Origin: Acidobacteria bacterium AB60 | GTDB taxonomy: Bacteria > Acidobacteriota > Terriglobia > Terriglobales > Acidobacteriaceae | NCBI GenBank assembly: GCA_008682415.1 | Contig: VANK01000006.1 | Coordinates: 186,001-250,000, forward strand | Direction: 5' to 3' | Length of the DNA stretch: 64,000 nt | Part shown: piece by piece, positions 1-8,663 of the stretch | How positions within the stretch are numbered: position 1 is the first letter of the stretch | Layout of the letters: each line of letters opens with the position of its first letter | The notes under the pieces: model-generated | What the model was told of the DNA's origin: nothing | The model's database searches: none | What the model saw: the letters and a program-made list of their open reading frames with translations, nothing else | Made by a program: the position numbers and the translations under genes

Positions 1-203
1 TTGAGCCAAAGCCGCTGCCCGTAGAGATGGGCGAAGATGGCAAGCCAGACCAGCAACGGGTCGAAGCGCCTGCGAACGGCGCAGAACGCGATGGACATGA
101 CACCGATGGTGGTGAAAGCCGCTCCCAGGAAGAGATAGGGCTCGTCATGGTGGAAGACGCGCAACACCTCGTTCGCGGTGAGCTGGGAATCGGCAAGGAG
201 CAT
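1..203 (-). CDS. N-terminus of a polytopic membrane protein, running off the left edge
   Basis: Reading the minus strand from an ATG at 203 gives 67 codons without a stop up to the window edge. The peptide begins MLLADSQLTANEVLRV, contains HHDEPYLFLGAAFTTIG, and then alternates hydrophobic stretches with an RRRFDPLLVW loop. This looks like the first two membrane segments of a multi-pass sensor. The style resembles the membrane part of acidobacterial SpoIIE-type phosphatases or diguanylate cyclases, but the catalytic domain lies outside the window, so the output is unknown. No good ribosome binding site precedes the ATG, and an upstream start is possible because the frame stays open. The gene would be read in the same direction as the large receptor gene to its right but is separated from it by a terminator. 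Confidence 0.55.
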   Translation of the reverse strand, partial: MLLADSQLTANEVLRVFHHDEPYLFLGAAFTTIGVMSIAFCAVRRRFDPLLVWLAIFAHLYGQRLWL

Positions 204-307
204 CGCTTCTGCATCGTAACAAAGCGGGGTTGGCGGGGTTAGCCCTGAGAGCACCGAGCGGAGCTGACGAGGTGGACCGAGTTGGGAAAGCTGTGCGCGC
301 GTTGGTC

Positions 308-343
308 AAAAAAAAAGCGGACGGCTTCCTCTCGGAAGCCGCC
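308..343 (-). terminator. Rho-independent terminator of the TonB receptor gene
   Basis: On the minus strand a GC-rich stem (GGGCGGCTTCC pairing with GGAAGCCGTCC, GAGA loop, one G-T pair) is followed by GC and then nine T residues. It lies about 30 bases past the stop of the receptor gene. Confidence 0.9.
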
Positions 344-372
344 CGATGATGGACGAACGTGATCTGCGAGTC

Positions 373-3300
373 CTAGAAGGTGATCTTCAAGGCGAGTTGC
401 GTGTTGAAGGGCTCGCCGGCGCCGATGCCCGGGGCGCCATTGAAGTCGCCGATGGTGTCGTAGAGCTGCAGGGTGCTGATGGTGGCCTGGTTGGGGTTGT
501 AGCCACCGCTTGCGCCGCCCAGCGGGGGAGCAAAGTTGGTGCGGTTGAACAGGTTGTAGAACTCGACGCGGAACTGCGTGTTGATACGTTCGCCGATCTT
601 GGTGTTCTTGAAGACGGAGAAGTCCACGTCGCCGTAGCCCGGGGCTACATACGCGTTGCGGTGGGTTGTGCCCCAGGAGCCAGGAGCCGGATCGACGAAG
701 GCGTCGGGGTTGAGCCAGTTGGCGCCGGCCTTCTGCTGCTTGAAGCCGGCGTAGGGGTTGGCGATGACCTGGTTGGCTCGCTGGTTGTTCTCGCCGGTGT
801 TGTCGGTCTGGTCATCGGTGAGAACGGTAAAGGGCAAGCCGGAGTGGAAGGCGAGGACGCTGTTCAACTGCCATCCGCCGGTGATGGCCTTGTGGCTCTC
901 GAGTCCGGGAACCTCGTAGGTGATTTCGCCCACCAGGTTGTTGCGGGTGTCGAAGTCACCCTGTCCGTAGTCTCCCTTGAAGTTCATGCTGTCCTGCGGC
1001 AGGGCGCCGCGGTAGGCGGTCACGTCATCGAAGGCATGCGACCAGGTGTAGGCAAACTGCGTGGAAAGGTGGTGGTAATTGGAGGCGCGCAGCGTGGCCT
1101 GCAGCGAGTTGTAGTTGGAGTTGCCGATGCTCTGGATCTCGTTGATGTTGCCGTACTGCGGGAAGGTGGCGAAGTAGGGGCGCAGCGCCTGCGCGTCCAC
1201 CGTGCCGTCGTTCGGCTGGGTCTGGTTGAGATCGATGATGGAAAGCAGGTGATGGCCCGAGCTGCCCACGTATCCGAGCTGCGCGAACACATTTGAACCA
1301 AACGACTGCTCAAGCTGCAGGTTGTAATTGATGTTGTTGGAAGGCTGGAAGTTCTTCTGGACGGAGAAGACGCCGCAGGGATTGCTGGGGCTGCAGGTTG
1401 GCGCGGTCGCCGAGCCGAAGGGATCGACGCCGGGTTGCCACTGGTAGCCGCTGGCCGAGATGGAGAAGACGGGGCTGGCGCCCGCGGGATTTCCTTCAAG
1501 GCCATTGGGAGCATTGTTGCCGGGGCGGTTGTCGAGGAAGGGATTGATGTTCGGGGTGTCGTAATAGATGCCGGCGCCGGCGCGCACCACCATGTGCGGC
1601 GTGGCCCGATAGGAGAGGCCGACACGGGGGCTGAAGTCGGTGTAGGTGGGATCGTAGACCGACGAGATTTTGTCGCCCTGGAAGACGATGCCGCCGAGCG
1701 AAGGACGAAATACGGAGAGGTCCTTCTTGTCATCGTGCAGCGGCCCTTCGTAATCCCAGCGCACTCCATAGTTCACGTTGAGCTTGGAGGTGACCTGGTA
1801 GGAGTCCTGCGCGAAAAAGTCGAAGGTGTGGACGAAGACGAGGCGTTCCGGATTGCCCAGGGTGATGGAGGAGGTGTACACATCGCCGGCGAGATAGTCT
1901 GCGAGCGCGGAGATGCGGGCGGTGACGCTGGAGTCGGTGATGCCGCTCGCCAGAGGCGATTTGCTGAGATCCCAATTGCCCTGCGCGCCGTTGAACTTGA
2001 AGTCGCCCTGTGCCTTGCGATGATAGAACTCGTTGAGCGAGACGCGGCGGAACTCGCCGCCGAAGCGCGCCTGGTGCTTGCCTTTCACCCAGGAGAGGTT
2101 GTCTGAGATCTGCCCGGTGATGTCGTTGCGTCCCTCAGGCGGCGTGCGCCCTGTGGAATCGAACCCGGAGATTTGCAGCTCCGGAGCGTCGGTGTACTTG
2201 GAGCCGTCCGCGAGTCCGACACCCGCCACGTTGTAGCCGATCTTGTTGTCATTAAAGACTTGGTTGAAGTAGTTGACCCCGGACACGATCTGGTTGGTGA
2301 GGGTGGGCGCAAAGGTGTGGTTGTAGGTGAGCTGCCAGTTCTGCACGTGAATGGGAGCGACCTCATAGTAAGGCAGAAGCGCTGATCCAACGGGCGCGAC
2401 CTGATTGCCCTGGCCGCCGAAGAAGTGTGCGGAGAGAGAGTTGGTGCTGTTGATGGTGTAGTCGACCTTGCCCACACCGTTGTAGCTGTAACCAAACTCC
2501 GGATCCGGACTGACGTAGTTGCCCACGACAGGCCCGTTCGCTTCGGAGGCAGGCGCGGTCAGGGCGTAGGACGGCCAGAGCAGGTTGAGCAATCCGCTGG
2601 AGATCGGGCTGACGGACTGACCGTTGGAGGTCACGACGTCAGTGGCGTATTTCTGCCAGGCTGTGGTTGGCTCGGTGGCCTGCTCCGGCACGCCGATGAC
2701 GAATCGCTGCTGCTCATAGTTGACGAAGTAGAAGAGCTTGTCGCGGATGATGGGGCCGCCGACGGATCCACCGGCGTTGTAATCGCGCACCTTCTGCTTG
2801 TTCGGCGTGAACGGGCTTTTCTTCCCGAAGAATTCATTGCGGTTGAAGTAATAGGCCGATCCGTGCAGCTGGTTGGTGCCGCCCTTCAGGCCAAGCGTGG
2901 CCGTCCCGCCGGGGTTTCGGCCGGCATCTGCGGAGGCATTGGTCTGCACGGAAAATTGCTCGACCGAATCGATGGGCAGGATGATGCCGGCGATGCCGGA
3001 GACGCCGCCCTGGTTGACTGCGGGGATGTTATGCCAGATGTCGTTATTATCCACGCCATCGATCTGCCAGTTGATCTGGTTGGCGCGGGTTCCGTTCAGC
3101 GATCCGTATCCACCGGCGCCGGAGTTGGAGAAGCCGGGCGTGAGCGTTGCGAGTTGGGTGAAGTCGCGGCCATTGAGCGGGGCGTTGTCGACGGCCTGCG
3201 CGTCGATGATGGTGGTCTGCGTGGTGGTGGTGGTGTCGAGGGTGAAGGCGTCGGCATTGACCTCGACGGTTTCCGCGGAAGTGCTGATGGCCAGCTTGAC

Positions 3301-3627
3301 GGCCTGGGTAAAGATCTCGCCGGCAGAGACGGTCACGCCGAGGATCTTCTCGGTCTTGAAGCCGGCCGCGGAGACCACGATGTTGTATTTGCCCAGATTC
3401 AGCTCAGGAAAGGAGAACTCGCCCGCAGAGGTCGAGGTGGTTTTGAGGCTCACGTTGGTCGCGATGTTGGTGATCTCGACGATGGCTCCGGGGACTACTG
3501 CCCCGGATTGATCGGTCACCGTGCCGTTGATGCCGCCGCGGAACGTATGCTGCGACCACAGCAGTGAGGACGTTACGAGTGACAGCAGCAGAGCTGCGAA
3601 TACACGTCGGGTAATGCGGTCAAGCAT
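373..3627 (-). CDS. Oar-like TonB-dependent outer-membrane receptor with carboxypeptidase-regulatory domain
   Basis: This 1084-residue protein begins with a Sec signal peptide (to about residue 25). A carboxypeptidase-regulatory-like beta-sandwich follows at about 34-115 (GTVTDQSGAVVPGA, then AGEFSFPELNLGKYNIVV). Next come a plug-like region with PLNGRDFTQLATLTPG and a long barrel ending in the aromatic C-terminus LALKITF expected of outer-membrane barrels. This arrangement is typical of the greatly expanded Oar/TonB-dependent receptors of acidobacteria, which are thought to import oligosaccharides or other large ligands; the substrate here cannot be read. The ATG at 3627 is preceded by GGAGG at good spacing. 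The gene is monocistronic, ends at a strong terminator, and has a separate leader of several hundred bases shared with pgsA on the other strand. Confidence 0.92.
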   Translation of the reverse strand: MLDRITRRVFAALLLSLVTSSLLWSQHTFRGGINGTVTDQSGAVVPGAIVEITNIATNVSLKTTSTSAGEFSFPELNLGKYNIVVSAAGFKTEKILGVTVSAGEIFTQAVKLAISTSAETVEVNADAFTLDTTTTTQTTIIDAQAVDNAPLNGRDFTQLATLTPGFSNSGAGGYGSLNGTRANQINWQIDGVDNNDIWHNIPAVNQGGVSGIAGIILPIDSVEQFSVQTNASADAGRNPGGTATLGLKGGTNQLHGSAYYFNRNEFFGKKSPFTPNKQKVRDYNAGGSVGGPIIRDKLFYFVNYEQQRFVIGVPEQATEPTTAWQKYATDVVTSNGQSVSPISSGLLNLLWPSYALTAPASEANGPVVGNYVSPDPEFGYSYNGVGKVDYTINSTNSLSAHFFGGQGNQVAPVGSALLPYYEVAPIHVQNWQLTYNHTFAPTLTNQIVSGVNYFNQVFNDNKIGYNVAGVGLADGSKYTDAPELQISGFDSTGRTPPEGRNDITGQISDNLSWVKGKHQARFGGEFRRVSLNEFYHRKAQGDFKFNGAQGNWDLSKSPLASGITDSSVTARISALADYLAGDVYTSSITLGNPERLVFVHTFDFFAQDSYQVTSKLNVNYGVRWDYEGPLHDDKKDLSVFRPSLGGIVFQGDKISSVYDPTYTDFSPRVGLSYRATPHMVVRAGAGIYYDTPNINPFLDNRPGNNAPNGLEGNPAGASPVFSISASGYQWQPGVDPFGSATAPTCSPSNPCGVFSVQKNFQPSNNINYNLQLEQSFGSNVFAQLGYVGSSGHHLLSIIDLNQTQPNDGTVDAQALRPYFATFPQYGNINEIQSIGNSNYNSLQATLRASNYHHLSTQFAYTWSHAFDDVTAYRGALPQDSMNFKGDYGQGDFDTRNNLVGEITYEVPGLESHKAITGGWQLNSVLAFHSGLPFTVLTDDQTDNTGENNQRANQVIANPYAGFKQQKAGANWLNPDAFVDPAPGSWGTTHRNAYVAPGYGDVDFSVFKNTKIGERINTQFRVEFYNLFNRTNFAPPLGGASGGYNPNQATISTLQLYDTIGDFNGAPGIGAGEPFNTQLALKITF

Positions 3628-4011
3628 TGCGCTTATCCTCCAGGAATGGGTTTCAAATTGTCTGGTTGTGCGCCCTGATGTGCGTTGATCAGGTGCTTTT
3701 CTGCGCAGAAAAAAGGGGGCGCAGACCTAACAGTTTCCTAGGTATTGACAAGGCCGGGGAGTGTGGATGTGAGAGTCCATTCTTAACGTTAGGAAGAGCT
3801 GCATAAGGAAGCCATGAAGAATGTCAACATTGCTTGAACGAAGCGGCGCCAGGACGACATGAGACGGATTCGGCGCCCGGCAGATGCCGACTCGGGATTT
3901 TGGGGTTGGTCTTGCGGGCGGAGCGTGCCTCCAGGGGGCGGGTAGCTGCGCTGCGCGGGAAAGGCGGATATAGTTGTAGTGAGTGGTTTGCTGGTCGTTC
4001 CGCCAGGTCAG
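3628..4011. other. Divergent intergenic region between the receptor gene and pgsA
   Basis: About 380 bases without a gene, containing the divergent promoters. On the minus strand, TTGTCA near 3750 followed by TTAGGT is only a weak promoter candidate for the receptor. A small palindrome (TAACGTTA near 3786) may be an operator. I see no structured RNA. Confidence 0.4.
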
Positions 4012-4659
4012 ATGAATCTGCCCAACTCCATCACGATGAGCCGGATCGTCATGATCCCTCTCCTGTTGTGGATCCTCTCGGTTCACTTCCCATATCAAGC
4101 CAACGGGGAACAGGAGATCCTGGCATCGATTCTCTTCATCCTGGCTTCCATCACCGACGGGGTCGACGGCTACCTGGCGCGCAAGCGCGGGCAGATCACC
4201 ACGATGGGGATGCTGCTGGACCCGCTGGCCGACAAGATTATGGTCACGGCGGCGCTGGTGCAGCTTGTCGCCTACAATCCCCAGGTCGTCAAAGTTTGGA
4301 TTGCGGTAGTCATCGTGGGGCGGGAATTTCTGATCTCGGGTTTGCGCTCCATCGCCGCGTCCGAAGGCTTCACCATCCAGGCCAGCGATCTCGGCAAGCT
4401 CAAGACGGTCGCGCAGATTGTGTCGGTGGTCTCCGCCATCCTGGCGCATCACTGGGACCGGTGGGAGTTCGGCTGGCTGGTGATTCCGGTGCGGTGGATT
4501 GCGATCGGCGCCATCTACTTTACGGTGATCGTCTCCACCATCTCGGCCATCGACTACTTTGTCGGCTTCTGGAAACAGATCGATCGCGCCTCGAAGGATC
4601 GGCGCAGTTCCTTCGTGCTCAGCCGGCGCAAAGGCACGGGAACGCAGGGCGCGAGCTGA
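4012..4659 (+). CDS. pgsA: CDP-diacylglycerol--glycerol-3-phosphate 3-phosphatidyltransferase
   Basis: This inner-membrane enzyme makes phosphatidylglycerophosphate, the committed step to phosphatidylglycerol and cardiolipin. The CDP-alcohol phosphatidyltransferase signature is complete near residues 42-67: the conserved D and DG-x2-AR, then after eight residues G-x3-D-x3-D, read in DGVDGYLARKRG and MGMLLDPLADK. There are about five to six hydrophobic segments, and 215 residues is normal for the family. I chose the ATG at 4012 (MNLPNSITMSRI) because PgsA proteins usually begin right before the NxxT(x)xR segment; an in-frame GTG at 3979 would add 11 residues. It stands alone, with the neighbouring gene converging on its stop 20 bases away. 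Confidence 0.93.
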   Translation: MNLPNSITMSRIVMIPLLLWILSVHFPYQANGEQEILASILFILASITDGVDGYLARKRGQITTMGMLLDPLADKIMVTAALVQLVAYNPQVVKVWIAVVIVGREFLISGLRSIAASEGFTIQASDLGKLKTVAQIVSVVSAILAHHWDRWEFGWLVIPVRWIAIGAIYFTVIVSTISAIDYFVGFWKQIDRASKDRRSSFVLSRRKGTGTQGAS

Positions 4660-4678
4660 ACCCGACCGCCTGCCACAG

Positions 4679-6037
4679 TTAGCTACCCCGCAGCGCGGGG
4701 TAACGAGCGTAGATCCGCTGCTGATCGTCGCTGGGCAGGCTCTTGAGCGGAACAGGGCGGTCCTGGGGACGCGTGCCCTTCTGGTTGAGGACGTTCATCA
4801 GACTCCACTCCCGCTGCAAGCCCTGCGGCTCAGCCGCCTTCAGATCGTAGCGGGTGAAATCGATGACCGTGAACGGCTCGTTCTTCGTCCAGTCCCGGAG
4901 AAGCGCCAGGCGGAACTCGCGGTTCATGAACCACTTGATCTCGAGGTTCTTCTCTGATCCCGGCGCGCCGGTGCCACGCTCCTCGAACCTGTAGTCGAGG
5001 CGGCTGTTATCGGGATTATGACGGCGCCATTCTTCGCCAAAGGCGCCTTCGGTGATCACCTTCGTGTCCGGCCAGCGCTCGCGAATCGCCTGCAGCCACG
5101 CGGTCAGGTCCTCGTCATGCCCTACGGAGAGCTCCCAGATGGCAGTGACGAACCCAAAGCCGTTGAGTTCCCGCCCCCGATCAAAATGGATTGCAGTGGT
5201 CTCGAGCATCTCCATGCGGCCGACCGTGATTCCCAGGTTCCCGACCGCTTCGATCGGGCCCACGCCCAGGCGGCTGTTGAAGCCTCCTTCGAAGCCATTG
5301 CGGCGCGCCGGGAGGAAGTCGCACGTCCAGCCGTCGAGGCAGACGCAGTCGACGAAATCAGCCGGCCCCTGCGCCGGTTTCAAATAGTGTTCGCGGCTGG
5401 GGTAGTAGGGGTAGCAGATACCGCCGTCGCCATCGCCGTTGTCGATCCCGTGCTGGCTCCAGATTTGACCCTGGCATACATGGACGCCCTCATCGGCCGC
5501 AAGAAGGCGCTGGTTCTCGGCGTCCATGTAGCCGGCTACGAGCGACTGCGGACGGTAGTTGCCACCCACCATCGTGGTGACCATCCCGAGAGCATCGTGG
5601 ATGGTCTTGCGGATGTCGTCGCGGGAGTTGTACATCGGGGCGAAGTAGCCGCCGGGAATAAAGGTGATCTCGTCGCCGTAGCGGTCGTGGTAGGAGGCGA
5701 GCAGGCGGCGAGCCTCCTGGTATTCCTTCCGCTGATCGTGGAGGGCAAGCCAGCTGATGCCCCAGGTCATGCGGCCATCAGGACAGCCGCGGGCGAAGGC
5801 TTCGCGCCGGGAGCGGACGCGGGCGGGGCTGTTGTCGGCGGATTCGTCTTCGCCGATGGAGCGGGTCGGCGTGACTTCGATCTGATTCACACGCAATAGA
5901 GAGACGTGGGTCAGGTAGCGGCCCGTGAGGGAGCCGGCGGAAGAGATGGCCTTGAGCGCATGCGCGTTGATTCCCGTGGTTGCTGCGGTGAGACCGGCTG
6001 TCTCCAGGAAGCGCCGCCTGGTCCAGAGTTTGCCCAT
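4679..6037 (-). CDS. Tat-exported DUF3863-like protein, possible glycoside-active enzyme
   Basis: The 452-residue protein starts MGKLWTRRRFLETAGLTAA, a twin-arginine signal, so it is probably exported folded to the periplasm. The ATG at 6037 follows GAGGGG at 9 bases and is preferred over an upstream in-frame ATG. The mature part contains YHDRYGDEITFIPGGYF, DGWTCDFLPARRNGFEGG and a C-terminal EIKWFMNREFRLALLRDW. From memory these match DUF3863-type proteins of Bacteroidetes and acidobacteria, which have a polysaccharide-deacetylase or TIM-barrel-like look. No activity has been established that I know of. The gene is monocistronic, reads toward pgsA, and is preceded by the terminator of the GvpL/F gene. 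Confidence 0.65.
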   Translation of the reverse strand: MGKLWTRRRFLETAGLTAATTGINAHALKAISSAGSLTGRYLTHVSLLRVNQIEVTPTRSIGEDESADNSPARVRSRREAFARGCPDGRMTWGISWLALHDQRKEYQEARRLLASYHDRYGDEITFIPGGYFAPMYNSRDDIRKTIHDALGMVTTMVGGNYRPQSLVAGYMDAENQRLLAADEGVHVCQGQIWSQHGIDNGDGDGGICYPYYPSREHYLKPAQGPADFVDCVCLDGWTCDFLPARRNGFEGGFNSRLGVGPIEAVGNLGITVGRMEMLETTAIHFDRGRELNGFGFVTAIWELSVGHDEDLTAWLQAIRERWPDTKVITEGAFGEEWRRHNPDNSRLDYRFEERGTGAPGSEKNLEIKWFMNREFRLALLRDWTKNEPFTVIDFTRYDLKAAEPQGLQREWSLMNVLNQKGTRPQDRPVPLKSLPSDDQQRIYARYPALRGS

Positions 6038-6115
6038 AAGCCCAATCCCCTCGGTTCGATTGCTGGTCAACAGCGTAGCCATCATAAAGGCCGCCGGCAG
6101 GCTCACCGGGCAACG

Positions 6116-6139
6116 AAAAGCCCCGGATTACTCCGGGGC
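6116..6139 (-). terminator. Terminator after the GvpL/F gene
   Basis: On the minus strand GCCCCGGAGTAATCCGGGGC forms a 7-bp GC stem directly followed by TTTT. It lies 30 bases past the GvpL/F stop and before the start of the next gene on the same strand. Confidence 0.8.
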
Positions 6140-6167
6140 CTCTTGTGTGCGGATTGACGGTCAGAAC

Positions 6168-6977
6168 TCAGGCCATCACGTGAGCGGCTGGCTCGGGAAC
6201 GCGGACAACCTGCGCGGCCGGGGCCGCGGCAGGAACTGTGGAGGTGGTCGCGTTGCCGCGGGTCAGGCGGTGGACGAAGTGATACGGCGGCCAGGGACCG
6301 GAGACCTGCATCTGGCAATCGCGCATCAAGGCGCTGGTGCTTGCGAACTTGTTCTGATACCGCTCGACGCATTTGCGATCGATCAGATGGGCGATATCCA
6401 GCACCATCTTGCCGCTTTCCGTGAGCCGGCAGCTGACCTCCTCATCAAGAGGAGCAAACAGCCGGTGCATCTGGAAGCTCACGGCACGGGCCCGTGTCTG
6501 GCGCTCTCGCTGCCGCACGGCGTTTTCGCGAAGACTGGTGAGGTACTCGCGCCCTACTCCCTCGGCGGGAAGGTGCTTGCTGATCTCCTTGGCACAACAG
6601 TCATCCACGAAGATCTTCAGGTGCATCTCGGTCTTGCCGCGGAGTTTTTCAATATTGGTGAGGAACTGGCGCTGATTGGAACGGATGGATTTGCGGAGGG
6701 CTTCGTCGTCATTAAAGACCGTTCCGAAGCGGAAGGGAAGGACGGTGGAGTGTTGAAAACAGTCAGCGATGACGCGGGCGTGATCGATTCCGGACTTCTG
6801 ATTGAGGTTTTCCGATGGATTGTGCTCGCTGACGATGACGGCGAGGTCGCTGGCGGGATAGAGGAAAACCTGATTTCCACTCACTCCAACGACGGTGTCC
6901 AAAGGAACTGGTTTGCGATGACGGGCCAACTCAGGAAAAGCTTGCTTTTCACCAATGCAGTAGGCATACCATGCCAT
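6168..6977 (-). CDS. Orphan GvpL/GvpF-family gas vesicle protein
   Basis: The start MAWYAYCIGE at 6977 follows GAGGGAG at about 9 bases. The 269-residue protein has the landmarks of the GvpL/GvpF family: an N-terminal WYAYCI strand, the conserved LPFRFGTVF followed by an RSNQRQFLTNIEKLRGKTEMHLKIF-like strand-helix region, and a C-terminal GPWPPYHFV. In gas vesicle clusters these proteins are minor assembly factors. No gvpA, gvpN, gvpK or other gas vesicle gene is present in this window, so the gene is either an orphan or has another job. The extra C-terminal tail (about residues 235-269) is alanine- and proline-rich. It is monocistronic with its own terminator. Confidence 0.85.
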   Translation of the reverse strand: MAWYAYCIGEKQAFPELARHRKPVPLDTVVGVSGNQVFLYPASDLAVIVSEHNPSENLNQKSGIDHARVIADCFQHSTVLPFRFGTVFNDDEALRKSIRSNQRQFLTNIEKLRGKTEMHLKIFVDDCCAKEISKHLPAEGVGREYLTSLRENAVRQRERQTRARAVSFQMHRLFAPLDEEVSCRLTESGKMVLDIAHLIDRKCVERYQNKFASTSALMRDCQMQVSGPWPPYHFVHRLTRGNATTSTVPAAAPAAQVVRVPEPAAHVMA

Positions 6978-7352
6978 GTTGAAACGCTCCCTCGGCGCCG
7001 GTAAGCGCCGCTCTCTGTGGAACTCTGCAAATGCGGGACAACTGCATACTGGCGTGCAGCCGGGTTTCAATCCGTGATATACCCGGTCGAACTGTTGGGA
7101 ATACTAGACCGCAGAAAATACGACTGGCAAGAACCGCCATCACCCGATATGGGTACTGATGGCTTCCAGAGCCTACTTTGCTTTCGCGTCATCAAAGTAT
7201 TTTCGATAGGGTCAAGTTCGTCTACTTTTTTACAGCTTGCTCCAACAACGACCTCGTCTCTGGATCGTCCAATAGCGCCACCGCCCCGACCGGCCGACTT
7301 CCGCACGACCGTGTTCGCCCTTTCTCCTGAAGCCATCCATATACTGGGGTCC
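6978..7352. other. Divergent intergenic region between GvpL/F and nuclease genes
   Basis: About 375 bases with lower GC than the surroundings, especially 7090-7260. It must contain promoters for both flanking genes. No clear hairpin, repeat or RNA gene is visible. Confidence 0.4.
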
Positions 7353-8260
7353 ATGCGGAAGCTCATTTTGCCTCTGGTGCTCGTTCTGGCGGTCTCCTCC
7401 CTGATGGTTCCTTTGCCCGCCGCGGCGTGGGGCAACGAGGGCCATCGCATGATTAACCGGCTTGCCGTCAGCGGCTTACCGACGGAGGTGCCGGCATTTC
7501 TGCGATCCGAGGCGGCCATCCAGGAGATCGAATACCTGGGGCCAGAGCCCGACCGCTGGCGCTCGCCCGCCGAACCCGAGCTGAACGCCGCCCAAGCCCC
7601 GAGCACTTCATCAACCTGGAACTGGCCGATCCCCTGGGTCCCCTCCCCCATCGGCGGCTGGACTTCGAGGGGAAGGCCTTTGCCGCAGGCCAGCGTCCGG
7701 AGAAGATCGGGCTGCAGCCCTGGGAAGCAACGGAGGTCTGGGAGCGGCTCAAGGCCGCGCTGCGCGAATACCGCCAACTCTTCGCCGCGCATCAGAACAC
7801 GACTGCCGTGGAGCAGGCGGCGATCTTCTACGCGGGCTGGCTCGGGCACTACGTCGGAGATGCATCGCAGCCGCTGCATACCAGCGTGCAATACAACGGC
7901 TGGACCGGTCCCAACCCGAACGGCTACACCACGGCGCACACCATTCACTGGCAGTTTGAAGGGCCCTTCGTCGGCGCCAATCTGCACCTCGGCGATGTAG
8001 AACCGAAGATGTCCCCGCCGCACGCCATCGATGCGGACATGTTCGAGAGCTACATAGGCTACCTGCGGCACACAGCCACTTATGTCGAAAAGGTGTACCA
8101 GTTGGAAAAGGCCGGAGGCTTCACCGGAGCCGGTTCGCCGGAGTCGCGCAGCTTCACGGCAGAACGCCTTGCCGCCGGAGCCAGCATGCTGCGAGACATG
8201 ATCTTCTCGGCCTGGGTGCAGAGCGCCCTGCCGGTGCCGGAGCGTGGTTCCGGCCTGTAG
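7353..8260 (+). pseudogene. S1/P1-type nuclease, frameshifted
   Basis: The first part, from ATG 7353, encodes a signal peptide ending AAA followed by the mature N-terminus WGNEGHRMINRLA, whose Trp and His are zinc ligands in S1/P1 nucleases. Near 7596-7603 (a run of four C before GAGCAC) the frame is lost. The continuation EHFINLELADPLGPL, then FYAGWLGHYVGDASQPLH with the conserved H-x3-D and H ligands, is intact in another frame to the stop at 8260. Adding one C would join both halves. It is therefore either a true pseudogene or a homopolymer error in the assembly. The enzyme would degrade single-stranded nucleic acid in the periplasm. The segment corresponding to the last His/Asp ligand pair (TAHTIHWQFEG) departs from the usual H-x2-WD pattern. 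Confidence 0.8.
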
Positions 8261-8270
8261 TTTTTTCTCC

Positions 8271-8316
8271 TTGACAGCTTAGGAAAGCGGCGCTACTCTC
8301 CTTATCAACTTAGGAG
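8271..8316 (+). promoter_or_regulatory. padR promoter with likely PadR operator
   Basis: A TTGACA at 8271 and TACTCT at 8294 are separated by exactly 17 bases. CTTAGGA occurs twice (about 8278 and 8309) with an opposing TCCTTAT between, so PadR-type dyad half-sites overlap the promoter. This suggests autoregulation of the padR-permease operon. AGGAG at 8312 is the ribosome binding site of padR. Confidence 0.7.
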
Positions 8317-8321
8317 TACGC

Positions 8322-8663
8322 ATGCCTGACCAGGCCCAACTGCTTCCCGGCACCCTCGACCTGCTGATCCTCAAGGCGGTGTCGCTCGGCCCTCTCCACG
8401 GATATGGTGTGCTGCTGCGCATCGCGCAGATCACCGGGCAGGCGCTACTGATTGAACAGGGCGCTCTGTATCCCGCGCTGTTCCGGCTCGTCCGCCAGGG
8501 GCTTCTGAAGGCCGAGTGGGGCACGTCTGAGAACAATCGCCGCGCCAAGTTCTACGAACTCACGGCTGCCGGCCGCAAGCGTTTCTCCGAAGAGACGGAG
8601 AGCTGGAATCGCCTGTCCACGGCGATGACTGCCGCGCTGGCCGCGCAGGTGGAGGAGGTATGA
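8322..8663 (+). CDS. PadR-family transcriptional regulator
   Basis: This 113-residue winged-helix protein has the PadR pattern: LLPGTLDLLILKAVSLGPLHGYG, the recognition region IEQGALYPALFRLVRQGLL, the wing AEWGTSENNRRAKFYELTAAG, and a short C-terminal dimerisation helix. PadR proteins are dimeric repressors, and in acidobacteria this small type sits in front of ADOP permease genes. The stop overlaps the start of the next gene (ATGA), and GGAGGAGG near the end of padR serves that gene, so the two are translationally coupled. Its promoter carries repeated CTTAGGA half-sites, suggesting that it represses its own operon and releases it in response to an unknown, perhaps toxic, compound. Confidence 0.93.
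   Translation: MPDQAQLLPGTLDLLILKAVSLGPLHGYGVLLRIAQITGQALLIEQGALYPALFRLVRQGLLKAEWGTSENNRRAKFYELTAAGRKRFSEETESWNRLSTAMTAALAAQVEEV

Noticed and set aside
346..1296. 316-codon + strand frame opposite the TonB receptor gene
   Set aside because: It is antisense to a barrel gene with clear family features and starts inside the terminator region.
3727..4452. 241-codon minus-strand frame opposite pgsA
   Set aside because: pgsA has the full CDP-alcohol phosphatidyltransferase signature; the antisense frame has no motif.
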